A DNA stretch of 64,000 bases, from the NCBI GenBank assembly GCA_033065855.1, contig JAVXUO010001736.1:611001-675000 (forward strand). The letters are read 5' to 3'. Made by a program: the position numbers and the translations under genes. Below are positions 1 through 11,546 of this stretch, piece by piece. The notes beneath the pieces are model-generated. The model made no database searches, was not told the origin of the DNA, and saw only the letters and a program-made list of their open reading frames with translations. Position 1 is the first letter of the stretch; every line of letters begins with the position of its first letter. Origin of the DNA: Escallonia rubra (Eukaryota > Streptophyta > Magnoliopsida > Escalloniales > Escalloniaceae).

Positions 1-1302
1 GATAATTTCAAAGCATGAAAATTGAACAAATACCAGAAAAGATTACTGTGTGGAATTGGGTTTAGGATTTTCACGCATGGGCAGATATTTCAACACCTTG
101 ACCGATACTTAATAGGTGCTCTTGTTGAAATGTGGAGAAGTGAAACAAATATGTTTCACTTCCATCTCGGAGAGATGACAATCACCCTAGAAGATGTAGG
201 GTTCATCTTAGGGTTACCGGAGACGGGGCGGCCGGTAATTGCTCCTATGTCGGAAGCAACGAATAAGAGAACCGCTAGGAACTTCTTTACTTCGATACCT
301 AAGGATCAATTTAGCACTGGTGGTATAAAGTTGAAGTAGTTGCTAGATACCTACAAGGTTCTGCCGGAAAACTACACGGATGAGATGTTTATGCTGTACA
401 CACAGGCCTTCCTCTTGTGGGTGATGGGGGCAATTCTATTCCCAACGACGTCGAAGAATACGATCAGTGTCGAATATTTATCGTTGTTGGGTAACCTGCG
501 GGAGGTTGGGGATTATGCCTGGGGTGCAGCAACTCTTGCGTACATGTACCGAGCATTGCACAAGGCAACGAGGCCCGACTCCAAAGCTATATGTGCATGT
601 CTCTCGCTATTGCAGGTATATCATATAAATCTTGATTACGTGTTCGATTTTTTTTTGTTGAATCGACAATAAATTTTGACGATACTATATATAATTTCTC
701 TTTGTTCTCAGGTGTGGTCTTATGAACACTTTGATACCGGCACACCCAGGCGTAGGGACGGAACCGATAATGTGTGGCCTCGGTTGTGCGCTTGGGAGTA
801 CAGCCAGAATGAGAGCCACTACCCGAGGAGAGACGATCCCCATCACAACATTACATACTATCGAGGGGAGTTCGACTCGCTATCTCCGGACCAAATGTGA
901 TGGGCACCGTACAAACATTTGGCGCGACGGGTGGGAGAGTTGTTCGTCTTCACGCTCTCCGGGTTGCAACGCACACCCTTGATCCACTTCGAGGTCTCAG
1001 ACATACAGCTTTCAGATCACGCAATGCGCCATTTTGACTGCCCTAGGGGTCAGATCAATGAGAAGTGGGCAATTGGTCTCGTAAGTTGCCCAACAAGTGC
1101 TTTTAATTGAATTTGATGATTCTAAGTGTGTGTTTGAAGTTACTTATTATCTCTTTGGATGTAGGTTAATGCCTCGCTCTCCTTCTTCCAGAAGTTGAGT
1201 GAACGGAATGATATGGTGGATGCAATGGGCGAGGATCTTCGCCAACAGGCTGATGCGTTGGCGTTTGGTTGCAGAAATTTTTTGCACCAAGCATTAGGAT
1301 AG
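1..1302 (+). pseudogene. Plant mobile domain (PMD, aminotransferase-like) protein, broken and 5' partial
   Basis: The reading frame from the window edge gives the PMD core: an LVEMWRSET segment followed by GEMTITLEDVGFILGLP, then YLSLLGNLREVGDYAWGAATLAYMYRAL. This is the PF10536-type domain found in MAIN-like host proteins and in MULE and gypsy elements. Introns are inferred at about 615-711 and 1081-1164 from GT/AG signals that join segments in the expected order. The frame is broken by TAG at 337-339, where the family usually has Trp (TGG to TAG), by TGA at 898-900, and by TAG at 1300-1302. No ATG is visible before the domain, so the true start is upstream. It probably continued into the Ulp1 segment downstream. 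A pseudogene, read with good confidence for domain identity. Confidence 0.8.
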
Positions 1303-1636
1303 CCTTTGGGCGTCAGCCCGGGAATGGGTTATCCGGGGTGGTAGCCTCCCTATGTAAGCGAGGGATACGGTGATCCCTCGGGACAGACTTCGGGGGTGAA
1401 TGAGGGAGTTAGTGGTCCCTCTGTAGCGGGAATGGGTGGTGATTGGGGACTGCCAAGCACCATGGGACATGCTCAAGCACCGTAGGATGATTACAGTGTC
1501 CCCTCGTTCTTTTTGTTTTGGGACTCGGAACCCCTACCCCTCTCTTAGAGTCAAGTCACGCAAGACTGGGGTTTCAGAAACATCAGTCTCTCCGAGACAC
1601 TGCCCATCGTCCCGTGGGCGGGACTCTCTGGCGCCC

Positions 1637-1790
1637 CCGGAGGGCAATATCCCCTGGTTGACCCCCCCCGAAGGGCAATATCAGCCGGCCAAACCCCCCG
1701 GAGGTGGATATACCTCGGTCGACCCCCCCCCCCCCCAGAGGGCAATATCCCTCAGTCGCCCCCCCCCCCTTATCGCAAAGGGCATCCATT
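1637..1790 (+). repeat. Proline-rich linker repeats between PMD and Ulp1
   Basis: Four imperfect units of about 31-35 bp built around AGGGCAATAT or a variant (near 1641, 1672, 1702, 1738), separated by long C runs. In the likely original frame they would encode a PP-GGQYP-type repeat of about 10-11 residues, which suggests a Pro/Gly/Tyr-rich linker. The C runs (up to about 14 C) vary in length and shift the frame. Confidence 0.55.
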
Positions 1791-1874
1791 GAAGCCCCTA
1801 AAGCAAGAAAAATGCCAACTAATCCGAGCTCGTTATTTTAGCGGGGGCCCCCCCGAGACAAAGCGTCATATAGT

Positions 1875-2736
1875 ATGGATCACCCGGAGGGCATGGATTA
1901 CTGTTGCTCGTGGGGAGAAATGTCATCCCTGGCTCCGGGGGATTGGTTGATGGATAATGTCATCTCGTACTACGTGGAGATTCTGAAGCGAAGGAATCAG
2001 AAGCAGCCGAATGAGTATCTGTGCTTTTTTTGTTGGATGCTTTTTTTCATAGCATCCTAGTATCTGAATGGCATGAGTGGGTCGACCGAAGGGGGAAGAA
2101 AACCTTGAGCCGGTGGAAACCATCATATAACCTACGAGCGTATCTTACTAGGGATAGTCCAGTGAGCGCAAGAGTTGCCGACGTGTTTCTAATACCATTT
2201 TGCGGGGAAAACCACTGGTACTTGCTTTGCTATGAACCAACTCATAAGGTCGTATCAGTCCTCGACAGTCTTCACGACGATACCGCCGAGATGCCTGTGT
2301 TGTGACTTTTCAAATTCCAGTTGGGTGATATGGTAATCTTACGATTGTTGTTTAATGCTTATTGTAACTTGCCTATTGTAAATGTTTTTGAACGTGAACT
2401 TATGCCGTTTTCTATTTCTCGCATAATCTGTTTTGTGCCATGGTCCACTCTATCCGTGATGTAAAAGTACTAGCGCAGCCAAAGCTCTAATTCCGATTGA
2501 AGAGGAAGAGGCCCATGCAAGCTAATACTTCGGACTGTGGCGTCTTTGTCTGCATGTACATGGATTATATCTGTCGGTGTGAGAGCCCCAAGGCGGCCAT
2601 CTACAGCGCAGAATGTGTAGAAGGCTTTAGATATATGATAGCTTCGCAAATTATGAAAGGCCGACTTAGAGCGGTTAGATTTATTAAAAATCCGTCTAAC
2701 GACGAGAATCTGACTCAAGATGAGGCCCCCGGTTGA
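1875..2736 (+). pseudogene. Ulp1-like (C48) cysteine protease domain of the MULE
   Basis: Three blocks of the Ulp1/SENP peptidase fold are readable. The first is a substrate-groove segment with the pattern LAPGDWLMDNVISYYVEIL near 1938. The second is VFLIPFCGENHWYLLCYEP at about 2188-2244, followed by VLDSL, giving the catalytic His and Asp. The third is MQANTSDCGVFVCMYMDY at 2515-2568, giving the oxyanion Gln and the nucleophile Cys. The first block is out of frame with the second, with the break in the T-run at about 2030-2050. Blocks two and three are separated by about 190 bp that look like an intron. C48 domains are known cargo of plant MULEs (Kaonashi-type). Here the domain lies downstream of a PMD on the same strand, so a single PMD-linker-Ulp1 protein is likely, though not proven. 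Confidence 0.75.
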
Positions 2737-2950
2737 CATTGTAACATTTGAAACGCTAATTTTTAATAAAGCTAAGGCTTTTTTATTTTGAGGCATTGAT
2801 TTGATTTGATTGATTTGATTTGATTTGTGTTGTGTTGTGGTTTTTCATTTGATTTGAGATAGCATTCTTTTGTGTGGTTTCTTTGCTCTCAATGAGAATG
2901 GTTGAATGGTGGGAAACAAAATGGGGGTAAGTCCTATAAATTGTAAATGA

Positions 2951-3776
2951 TGCACCGTTCGCTACATAGTGTAGTAGACGCCTAGAAAACCAAAAATTTT
3001 CTAAGTGTTGAAGTTTAGAGTTTCTGTTGCACCGTCCGCTATACTATGTAGCGAACGACCATAAAACCAAAACATTTCTAAGTGTTGAAGTTGAGAGTGA
3101 GAGTTTTTGCTGCGCCGTCCGCTACATAGTGTTGCGGACGGCCATAAAACCAAAAAATTTCTAAGTGTTGTAGTTGAGAGTTTCTGCTGCGCCATCCGCT
3201 ATACTATGTAGCGGACGGCTAGAAAATCAAAAAATTTCTGTGTTGAAGTCTAGAGTTTCTACTGCGCCGTCCGCTACATAGTGTAGCGGACGCCTAGAAA
3301 ACCAAAATTTTTCTAAGTGTTGAAGTTTAGAGTTTTTGTTGCGCCGTCCGCTACATAGTGTAGCGGACGGCCATAAATCCAAGTGTTGTAGTTGAGAGTT
3401 TCTGCTGCGTCGTCCGCTATACTATGCAGTGGACGGATAGAAAACCAAAAATTTTCTAAGTGTTGAAGTCTAGAGTTTCTGTTGCCCCGTCCGCTACATT
3501 ATGTAGTGTAGCAGACGCCTAAAAATCCAATTTTTTTTAAGTTTAGAGTTTCTGCTGCACCGTTCGCTGCATAGTGTAGTGGACGCCTAGAAACCCAAAA
3601 AAAATCGAAGTGTTGTAGTTGAGAGTTTCTGCTGCGCCGTCCGCTGCATAAAGTAGCGGACGCCCAGAAAACCAAAAAATTTCTAAGTGTTGAAGTTGAG
3701 AGTTTCTGTTGTGCCGTCCACTACACTATAAAGCGAACGGAGCAGAATATCCATCTGCGATACTATATAGCGGACA
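2951..3776. repeat. Tandem array of palindromic repeats, about 76 bp period
   Basis: About 11 units are visible. Each has a near-perfect palindrome whose best form is CGTCCGCTACA, a 3-base loop TAG, then TGTAGCGGACG. Palindromes fall near 2951, 3030, 3113, 3190, 3265, 3342, 3408, 3485, 3558, 3634 and 3710, with a decayed one near 3753. Spacers carry a conserved AAAACCAAAA stretch, then TTTCTAAGTGTTGAAG, then GAGAGTTTCTGCTGCGCC. Some units have the loop region in the opposite sense (TACTATG instead of CATAGTG). The array fills the gap between the converging 3' ends of the PMD-Ulp1 and transposase genes. Confidence 0.93.
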
Positions 3777-3918
3777 TCGCAGAACAATTAAAAAAAAAGC
3801 GAAACTTAGATTTGATGGCTCACAAAATATTATTAGAAAAAAATTACAAAAAAATTATTACAAAAGTCAAACAGACTTGATGACTTATAAAAGATTATTA
3901 CAAGAAACATTCATTAGA

Positions 3919-6209
3919 CTAAAGGTCCACTGCATCTTCTTCTTCCTTATCTTCGGCGTCATCTTCTTCCTCGTCTTGCAAACCCCCTGGACTTATTCCC
4001 AGTGCCTTGTAATGGTTCCGCTTGTCATGGTCGGTCATTTTGTTGTACAATGCACACATTCTCAGCTTTTTAGATTGAGTTGCTTGTTCAATAGAGCTCT
4101 TCATCCGCGTAGATCTCTTGCGGCTTTCATTTGCGATATAATTGGATCCAAAGGCCGGATATCATTATCGTCTTCCTCCCTCGGCTTATCATCTTCTGAT
4201 CCCGTTGTAGGCTCAGTGACATCCGCCGCATTGGTGACTGAAACTAATTCGAATTGGTCGACGATGGGATCTTGCTGCTGAGCTACCTCGAAGAGATGTT
4301 TATATCCGACCATTGTAGCAGCACCCTTTACGGACAAACGGGTAAACGTTGTCACCAGATGATTATACCGTAATGTCTCTGATTCTTCAAAGTTAGTATA
4401 CGGGTGCTCTGGAAAGGCAATGGTACCATGCAACCTATTTGCACCTTTTGTCCACCGTGGCAGGACATATTTATCGGGGATTATCCTGATATTCTTCTGG
4501 GTGAAAAATCGCAGAATGTGTCTACACAGGATGCCATGGAACTCAAACTTCTTGCAAACACATGTCACCGAATCCGTCAATGTGTCATGGCTCACCGTAT
4601 ACATTATGCGCAGCTTCTCAGGGACGAGGTCATTCACGAGCGAATAAACCTTGTACTCATGCGTAGACTTTTCTGCAACCTTGTTTATACTGTATCGTCC
4701 TGATTTTCGCAGCTCTACTTGGTATAGCATGAAGATCTTCTTTGTATAGACTTTTGCACCGTTCAGTTCTAGCGGGGTCTCAAGTAACATTTTCCTTTGT
4801 TTGTACGTGCTTGCAAAGTTTGCAGCCCTTTCTTTCACGAATAACGAGGCAATCGCTTTTTGTGCTGATGTGACAAAACTCTTCAAATTGGTAGATGTAC
4901 CCACATAACTATCGAACGTGGCATTTATAGATTCACTCATGCCCATCGTTTTCATGCCCGCAGAAAAACACCTCATCGTGTAAATGCCAATCCATTGCTC
5001 TTTGAGCTCATACAAGTGCTGCAGTCACTCATTGTCTTGAAATGAGTAATCCTCAACAAGCTTTTCCCACCTCTCCTCAAATTCCTCAATCGTTAACAAC
5101 TTATTAACACACTTTTTAAAATCCTGCTTAAAGTTTGGATACTTTGCATACACGTGATGCAGACGTTCAGGGTATTTGTTACTTATGTGCCAAGTGCACA
5201 AGTTGTGTCGAGTCTCTGGGAAGACGATAGCCTTCTTCATTGCCAAAGCTTGATCGGTGATGATAACTTTGGGTGCTTTGTTGTTCATGGCTTCCAGCCA
5301 CGCCCTAAACAACCATACAAAAAAACTCTCGCTCTCGTCCCTTAACAAGGCGAACCTGAACAGGATGAAGTAATAATGATGATTGACGCCCGTGAAAGGA
5401 GCGAACGACATCGAGTACTTGTTGGTATGTTATGTGGTGTCGAAAGTCACGACATCCCCAAAATGCTTATAAGCTAGCCTCGAACGACCGTCGACCCAAA
5501 AAATTGTGCTAACTCGATGCTCGTCGTCAAGTTTATAATCGAAGGTAAACTGCGGGTCCTCCATCTGCATCCGCTTCAATAGGCTCATTGTGGATTGAGC
5601 ATCATTGAGGTCATACGCGGCTCGTCTTTGGGTTCGGGTCGCGTTACGAACGTCTGTCATGTTAAAGTTTAAATTTTGAATTCCCTCAGCCTGTTCAGCA
5701 AAAACATTAACAATATCGGTAAGTCATATCCGCGCATTTCTCATTGTGTGAATTAAGCTCCTTGCGACCTTACTCATCTTCTTGTGTTGATGCATCTGAC
5801 TCACCTTAGAAGGGGTTACTAACAGGTGATTGTGTGCCAGTTCCAGGCTAGTAATAAGCCAATGATCTTGCTTGGGTTTATGGCTTACGAACATCTTGTC
5901 CTGGCAATTCGTGCGCGCAAAGCAGTCCTGTCTTCTACACAAATATCATATTTCGTCATCACTGTCATCATTGCCTACGCGTGTCTCATTTTGTAGTGGG
6001 TTTTTGCCCCTATGACACTCGTATAAGCCAGAGCATATTTTTTTTGTTATGTTGCTTGTTCTTGTAGTTTTTATTCTAATGCCAAAACCAACTCTCAATG
6101 AATACGTTCGAAAACATTCTTCGGCTTTTTTCAATGTTTGAAATGTTCGTCCTAGATACGGATCACTAGGATCTACGGGGGTGTTGGAGCTCGACACGAA
6201 ATCAGACAT
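3919..6209 (-). pseudogene. FAR1/FHY3-type MULE transposase, inactivated
   Basis: One reading frame runs from an ATG at 6209 to 4101 with no indel visible. It contains a FAR1 DNA-binding zinc finger (Cys near 6050, CRRQDC and RTNC near 5930, HNH near 5840), a MULE transposase core (FGDVVTFDTT near 5440, FAPFTGVNHH near 5390, ITDQ and NLCTWHISNK near 5200-5250), and a SWIM zinc finger CVCKKFEFHGILCRHIL near 4540. The frame is broken at 5946-5948, 5724-5726, 5430-5432 (TAA where Tyr is expected), 5025-5027 (TGA where Trp is expected) and 4101-4103. A one-base shift at 4101-4104 leads into an acidic tail that ends at 3919. FAR1 and FHY3 transcription factors derive from this transposase class, but the context and decay argue for an element gene, not a host FRS gene. 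Confidence 0.9.
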
Positions 6210-6261
6210 TGTGAAACAAGACCTATGTAAAAAAAGATTACGCTTAACTATCAAATGACAT

Positions 6262-6470
6262 TTCTTGAACATATCAAATCAAAATTACCTTGATGAATAG
6301 ACCAATTTAGGATGACAAATATACCAAACATAATTTCAAAAGTGTCTCCAATTTAACAATTATTACTTTATTGAACATAGCAAATAAAAATTACTAAGAT
6401 AAATAGACAAATTCATCATGCCAAAATACAACAAATATAATCTCCAAAAACTCGAATTTAACTATAATAA
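6262..6470. repeat. Two-copy tandem duplication, about 105-bp unit
   Basis: The stretches 6262-6365 and 6370-6470 align along their length. Each begins TTGAACATA-CAAAT and carries a AATAGAC-AATT block and a final AATTTAAC. The duplication lies just upstream of the transposase gene and may be subterminal to the element. Confidence 0.6.
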
Positions 6471-7402
6471 ATTTTTTGAAGTTAACGAATCTCAATGATC
6501 CAGTTTGGCGCCGCAGTGTGCTTGACATTGTCTTGTGCTTGGCGCCGCCAATGTTGCAGAGTCATGGTGTTGTGTTGAGTTATGATTTCAGGGTTTGATA
6601 AAGATTTTAGGTTTGTGCTTGGGAATTACAAAGGTATTGGTCTCTTTAGCCTAATTTATGTTTAAGGCAATTCTTGAGTCCAGACTAACATATTGTTGGC
6701 CTATTTAGATTTATAATTGGTATTTGGACAAAGAAGATGCACTATTCTTATATAAACATACATTATACAAGTACGAGTTGTTCACGAACATATTCATGAA
6801 CAATTGCATGTGTTCAAACTCGTTTGTTTGATAAACGAGCATTAAAAATGTGTTCATGTTTGGTTCGTTAAGTTTACAAATAAACATGAACGAGCTTTGT
6901 ATTCATTTTTGCAAGATGGGGCTGGTTGGTAAAGGTGTGTATTCATTTTTGCAACATGGGGCTGGTTGATAAGGGTGGAGGCTAGGGTTGAATATGGTTA
7001 GAATGAAGAAAAAGTAAGAATACGAGTGGGAGATAAAAAAAATCAAACAGTATTATATTCAATTCTTTGTATTCATTTTTGCAAGACGCATTTTTTAGGA
7101 GCGTGAGTATTATGTTCCATCATTTTGTACGATTTTTCTTGCAGTTGTAACATAATTGGCACCACGGGTGGGCAATTTGCAACATATGAAAATAGAGTTG
7201 TATTTTTGTAGCTGAGGCAACCACAAGGTGTGCTTTTGCACTTTTTTGTTAGAACTTTTAGTTTACACTAATTTAAGATGGATTTGATGTTTAGTTAAAT
7301 ACATAAGTAAAAATCGTAACAGAATAGAGAAAGTGTATGTTAGGCCTTCTTTATCTATCCACCGAAACTGAACGTTAACCGTGTCCTCCTCTATGTTTGA
7401 AC
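6471..7402. other. Intergenic repeat DNA, no gene seen
   Basis: No supported ORF. Two GGCGCC-containing motifs lie about 34 bp apart near 6508 and 6542. Positions 6925-7310 match 8850-9205 in direct orientation. Confidence 0.5.
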
Positions 7403-9205
7403 GGGCAAAACTGAAACTGTCCCCTATAATATACACTTATTTGTAGTTCACTCTCTATAATTATAAATTTGACTATAATATCCCCTATGTTTGACAAAAC
7501 CATTGCAAAGGAGTCCAAATTCGGACGCCCGTCTATTTTCGGGCATTAAGTCGACATGTGCTGCTCACATGCTATTTTGGCATAAGCGCATATGTCCATT
7601 TTTTTCCTACTTCTTCTACCACCATTAACACCTACCACTCAATCACCACTGACACCTGCTACACAATAACCACTAACACCACCACAATCTAATCACCACC
7701 CAGCGCAACCAATAACAGCCACTAAACGCATCGACACCTTTACTGCGACCCAAATTAGAACGTGATGGGTAGTAGTATGGGTGACATTTTATTTAATCAG
7801 AATAATTGACTCTGAAAACACAAACTATATAAAGACCTACAGTGTAAACTCATATTGAAGTAGGTTCTAAGGTTTACAAATCTTGAAAACCTCATTTTTA
7901 ATTGTTACCTGAAGGGCATTTTTTATATTGTCAGACAACTGAGACAGTGTACTGAAACAGAGTTATCCCCTGAGCAGAAGCAATGAGTCCTCTTCATTCG
8001 TTTTCTGCTATCCACTTCACCGGCATTGTACAAGCAATTAACCGTGCCATTGACAGTGAATATTAAAGAAAAAGGAAAATATGAGTTGATTAGAAACAAT
8101 TTTTTTTGCCAACTAGGTCGGTGAAGATTAATCAATAAGGCTTCTGATTCTCGAGCAGCCTGTCGATGCATGAACCGCCTATGAACCCAGTTGATTCCTG
8201 TAACTAAATTTTAAGATACAAATTAACGAGGAGTAATCAAGACTTTTTAATTGAAATGGGTATATAAACACATGAAAGTTGAAGAGTCTTGAGGTAGCAA
8301 ACCTTATGGCGAACCAGAAGATAGAGATTCGATTGAAGTTGCCATTAGAGGTATCTTGATATAGAGAGAGAAAGTGAAGAGACAAAGAAAGAGATGAGCA
8401 AAAAAGAAAAGGTAATGGCTAGTATTGGTGGTAATTGAGTGGTGGGGGTGGTAGAAGAAGAAGAAAAAAAGAATGTGAAGACACTGAGGGTAAGGAAATG
8501 GACAATTATGCCCATGCCAAAACGGCATGTGCGCAGCACATGCATGCTTAACGCCTGAAAAATAGACAGCCGTCCAATTTCAGACTCATTTGCAATGGTT
8601 TTGTCAATTACATGGGACATTATAGTCAAAGTTGCAATTAAGGAGAGTAAAATACAAATATGTGTATATTATAGAGGACAATCTTGTATTTAACCCTTAT
8701 TTAAACTATCCTAGCAAAAATGCATGTGGGTTGATGAGGCTTGGTTATGGGTGGTGAACGGAGTTGGGTCTTGTGGTGGTGGCGAATGTCGCTAGGTTGG
8801 TAGCGGCATGGGTTGTGGCAGACCGAGGGGGGGGGGGGAGGTTGGTGGATGGGCCCAGTTGGTGAGTATGGAGGCTAGGGTTAGGTATGGTTAGGGTGGA
8901 GAAAAAAATAGGGACACGAGTGGGAGAAAAAAAAAGAAATGAAGGGTATTATAGTCAATTCTTTGTATTTATTTTTGCAAGACTTTTGAGAAGCGTGAAT
9001 GTCATGTTCTTTCATTTTATAAGATTTTCTAGTGGTTGCAACAGAATTGGCAAGGGATGCCATTTGCAACAAATGAAACTAAAGATTTGTTTTTGCAATT
9101 GAGGCAACCACAAGGTGTATTTTTGCACTTTTATATTGGAACTTAGTTGATTACTAATTCTAATATGAGTTTGATGTTTAGTGAAACACACAAGTACTTT
9201 TGTAG
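6925..9205. repeat. Direct repeats (6925-7310 and 8850-9205) flanking the TIR element
   Basis: Both copies contain GAGGCTAGGGTT, a CGAGTGGGAGA block, TTCTTTGTAT-TATTTTTGCAAGAC, and GAGGCAACCACAAGGTGT in the same order and orientation. They diverge by substitutions and small indels. They may be halves of an older element or a segmental duplication interrupted by the element at 7403-8696. Confidence 0.65.
7403..8696. mobile_element. Non-autonomous long-TIR element, 1.29 kb (MULE-like)
   Basis: The first about 200 bp (from GGGCAAAACTGAAACTGTCC) are matched in reverse complement by the last about 200 bp (ending in the complement of GGGTTAAATACAAGATTGTCC). Shared blocks include TATAATATACAC, TTGACTATAAT and TTGACAAAACCATTGCAAA. 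Flanking 9-mers (TGTTTGAAC and TTATTTAAA) match at only 5 of 9 places, so the target duplication is decayed or the ends are slightly off. No transposase ORF. The left interior is CCA/CAC-rich. Confidence 0.7.
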
Positions 9206-11546
9206 CGTATTTGTAAAACCCATGAAAGTAAAAGTGGTTAAATAGGTCCCTAACTACAGATGGGGGGAGGAAGGGTGGTTTGAATAGATGATTACATGGA
9301 ATAATATACAAATAAAAACTTTGTAGAAAGAAAATTTGATAGATACAAAGATATTTATATTGGTTGGGCTCCCACCTGCCTATGTCCAATTCCTGAGCAC
9401 TGCATACAAGGAAGACCTACTCGAGTCTTTCACTATTTTGACTAGCTTCTAGTTCGAGCTCAAACTACAGTACAAAGAATAGCCTATCCAAGGCTTACAA
9501 AGTAGCAACAGGGGGGGGGAACAGAGAAAAATGAGAAGAAAGGTGAGGGAATGATAGAGAATAATTGGATGGGCAATTCAGTCTTCCCACACCAAAAATG
9601 CACTCAAATTGTTTTCTGTCTAGTCAAGATATGAGGACATAGCTAAACCATTTTCTTGTAACTAGTAAGGATCACGTGCTTTACACGTTATATAGTAATT
9701 TGAAATAAAAAAATTATGAACCTTGGTAAAAAAACACAATTGAAATTAATCATTATGACTATTATAATTAAACTATAACAATAGATCAATATTAAACTAC
9801 TAATCAAAGACTCGAAGTGTGAAAAGTTAATTGTAGAAAACATGGTCTTAATTTCAAACCCGAATTTTTTCTGCCAATTATCACCAATATTTTTTTTTAC
9901 TATTTATCATACTTATTTCTTTTGTGACATCAAGTTGCCACAAAAGAGAAAATTGATTGTTTCATACTATATATTGTGATCGAAGGTACACTGACATTCT
10001 AATTAGTCTCAAATATCTTTCACAAATATTTAACTCTCACGAACTACTAAAAGATTGATTGTACAGTAATAAAGTGAAGAAAATGTTTAGAGATAATTAA
10101 TGTTAAGTGTATAGATTGTAGTATATTTTGATGATATATATATATAAGTCTAGGAGGTGAAATTGAGAAGAAAATTGAATTATAGTTAAGTGATATTAAC
10201 AAAAGTTCAAAAATTAATCCGAAAAGGATTGTCGAAAGTAAAGTGTCTAACGGGAAGAAGTTATGACTATAACAAAGTTTGTAAGACGAAATGCGTTAGG
10301 AGCTTAAATGTTGTATCTTTAAAAACAAGAATCAAGCGAACTCAAGAGATCTAGCATGACACATATAGAAATTGAACTGCTTAAGCAACAAATTTAGTAG
10401 CCTTATCTTTCAATCTTTTCAAAGTTTTTCTATCTTCACTTTTAGAGTTTTAACACTTTTCCTGCAAGCATCACCACTAAAGTTCAAAATATTATCACTT
10501 AGCATTTTCGGTATCATTCATTATCCATCTTGTTTCTTTTTGTACAATGATGGCCATTTCTTGTAGCGATGATTATTGGAGATCAAAATATACAATCCAG
10601 TTTATTTGCTTTTGGTAATGATCTAGTCTATTACTCCTTATATCCTAATTTTTTTTTTATCATATTTCCTTTTTTGGGCTGTTCAAAAAAATTGATCAGT
10701 TTTCAAGTTAAGAAAGATTCCATATGTATTTTTATATGTTTACCCGTTGTACACTTTTTGTTATTCTACTTCTGTCTTCATATTTGATCTTCCACCAACC
10801 CATTTTTCTCTACTTAGCCACTTTCTTCCTCTCCCCCCCCCCAACTCTCTCTCTCTCTCTCTCTCTCTCGTAATAGAATGAAAAACTCATATATTAAGAT
10901 TCATATCCTAAATAAGCGTGCATTCAAATATGATGAAATAATTTGGGACGAAGGGAGTAATATTTTCATATATCTTTTATTTTCAGATCAAAATACATAG
11001 AAAGTTTTTTTTCAACTTAATCTATCTTAAGTTCCAACCTTCGAGTATAATTTGCCTAAACAACGCCTGATGTTAATTATTTTCTTTTTTCTACTTTTCA
11101 ATTAAAAAATCTATATTGTACTCTAAATTTCTCTTGATAGTATACTATAAAACTCTCTTTTATTTTTATCTAGCAAGGCATTGTTTATCTTAGTAGCAAA
11201 ATAAGGACTTTTATTTTTAACAGACTTATATGATAATACCAAACTTACTCATCTAAAAAGTTTATATACATGTGTACCCGTGTGTGTCCTTTGAAATCTA
11301 TACTACGAAACAAATGTGTGAAGTTGATATCAGATAATGGTAATGAACTGAGTAATTTCAATAATATTCACAAACCTACGTTTGTCACCCTATATTTGTA
11401 TATACGCATTACATGTTTAATATAAATACATACTCAACAAAAGTTTATCAGGAATAATTTCAGATCATTCATTAAATAAAGACTTATATCATCAAAATAG
11501 AAAGGAAAAAAAATATTACCTATGGCATAAGGTTTTGAGAGTTATA

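Larger units (their letters stand above)
1..6470. mobile_element. Composite Mutator-like element, left end outside the window
   Basis: Two element-borne genes face each other: a PMD plus Ulp1 gene on + (1-2736) and a FAR1-type MULE transposase on - (3919-6209). A palindromic tandem array separates their 3' ends. Convergent genes on one element recall the mudrA/mudrB layout of maize MuDR (established knowledge). Both genes are broken by stop codons, so the copy is not autonomous. The left terminus is cut off by the window and I could not define a right terminal inverted repeat; 6470 is only the end of a short duplication upstream of the transposase. Alternative: two adjacent unrelated elements. 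Confidence 0.6.

Noticed and set aside
2951-3776. CRISPR array
   Set aside because: Eukaryotic context, no conserved repeat with unique spacers (the spacers are conserved too), and no cas genes.
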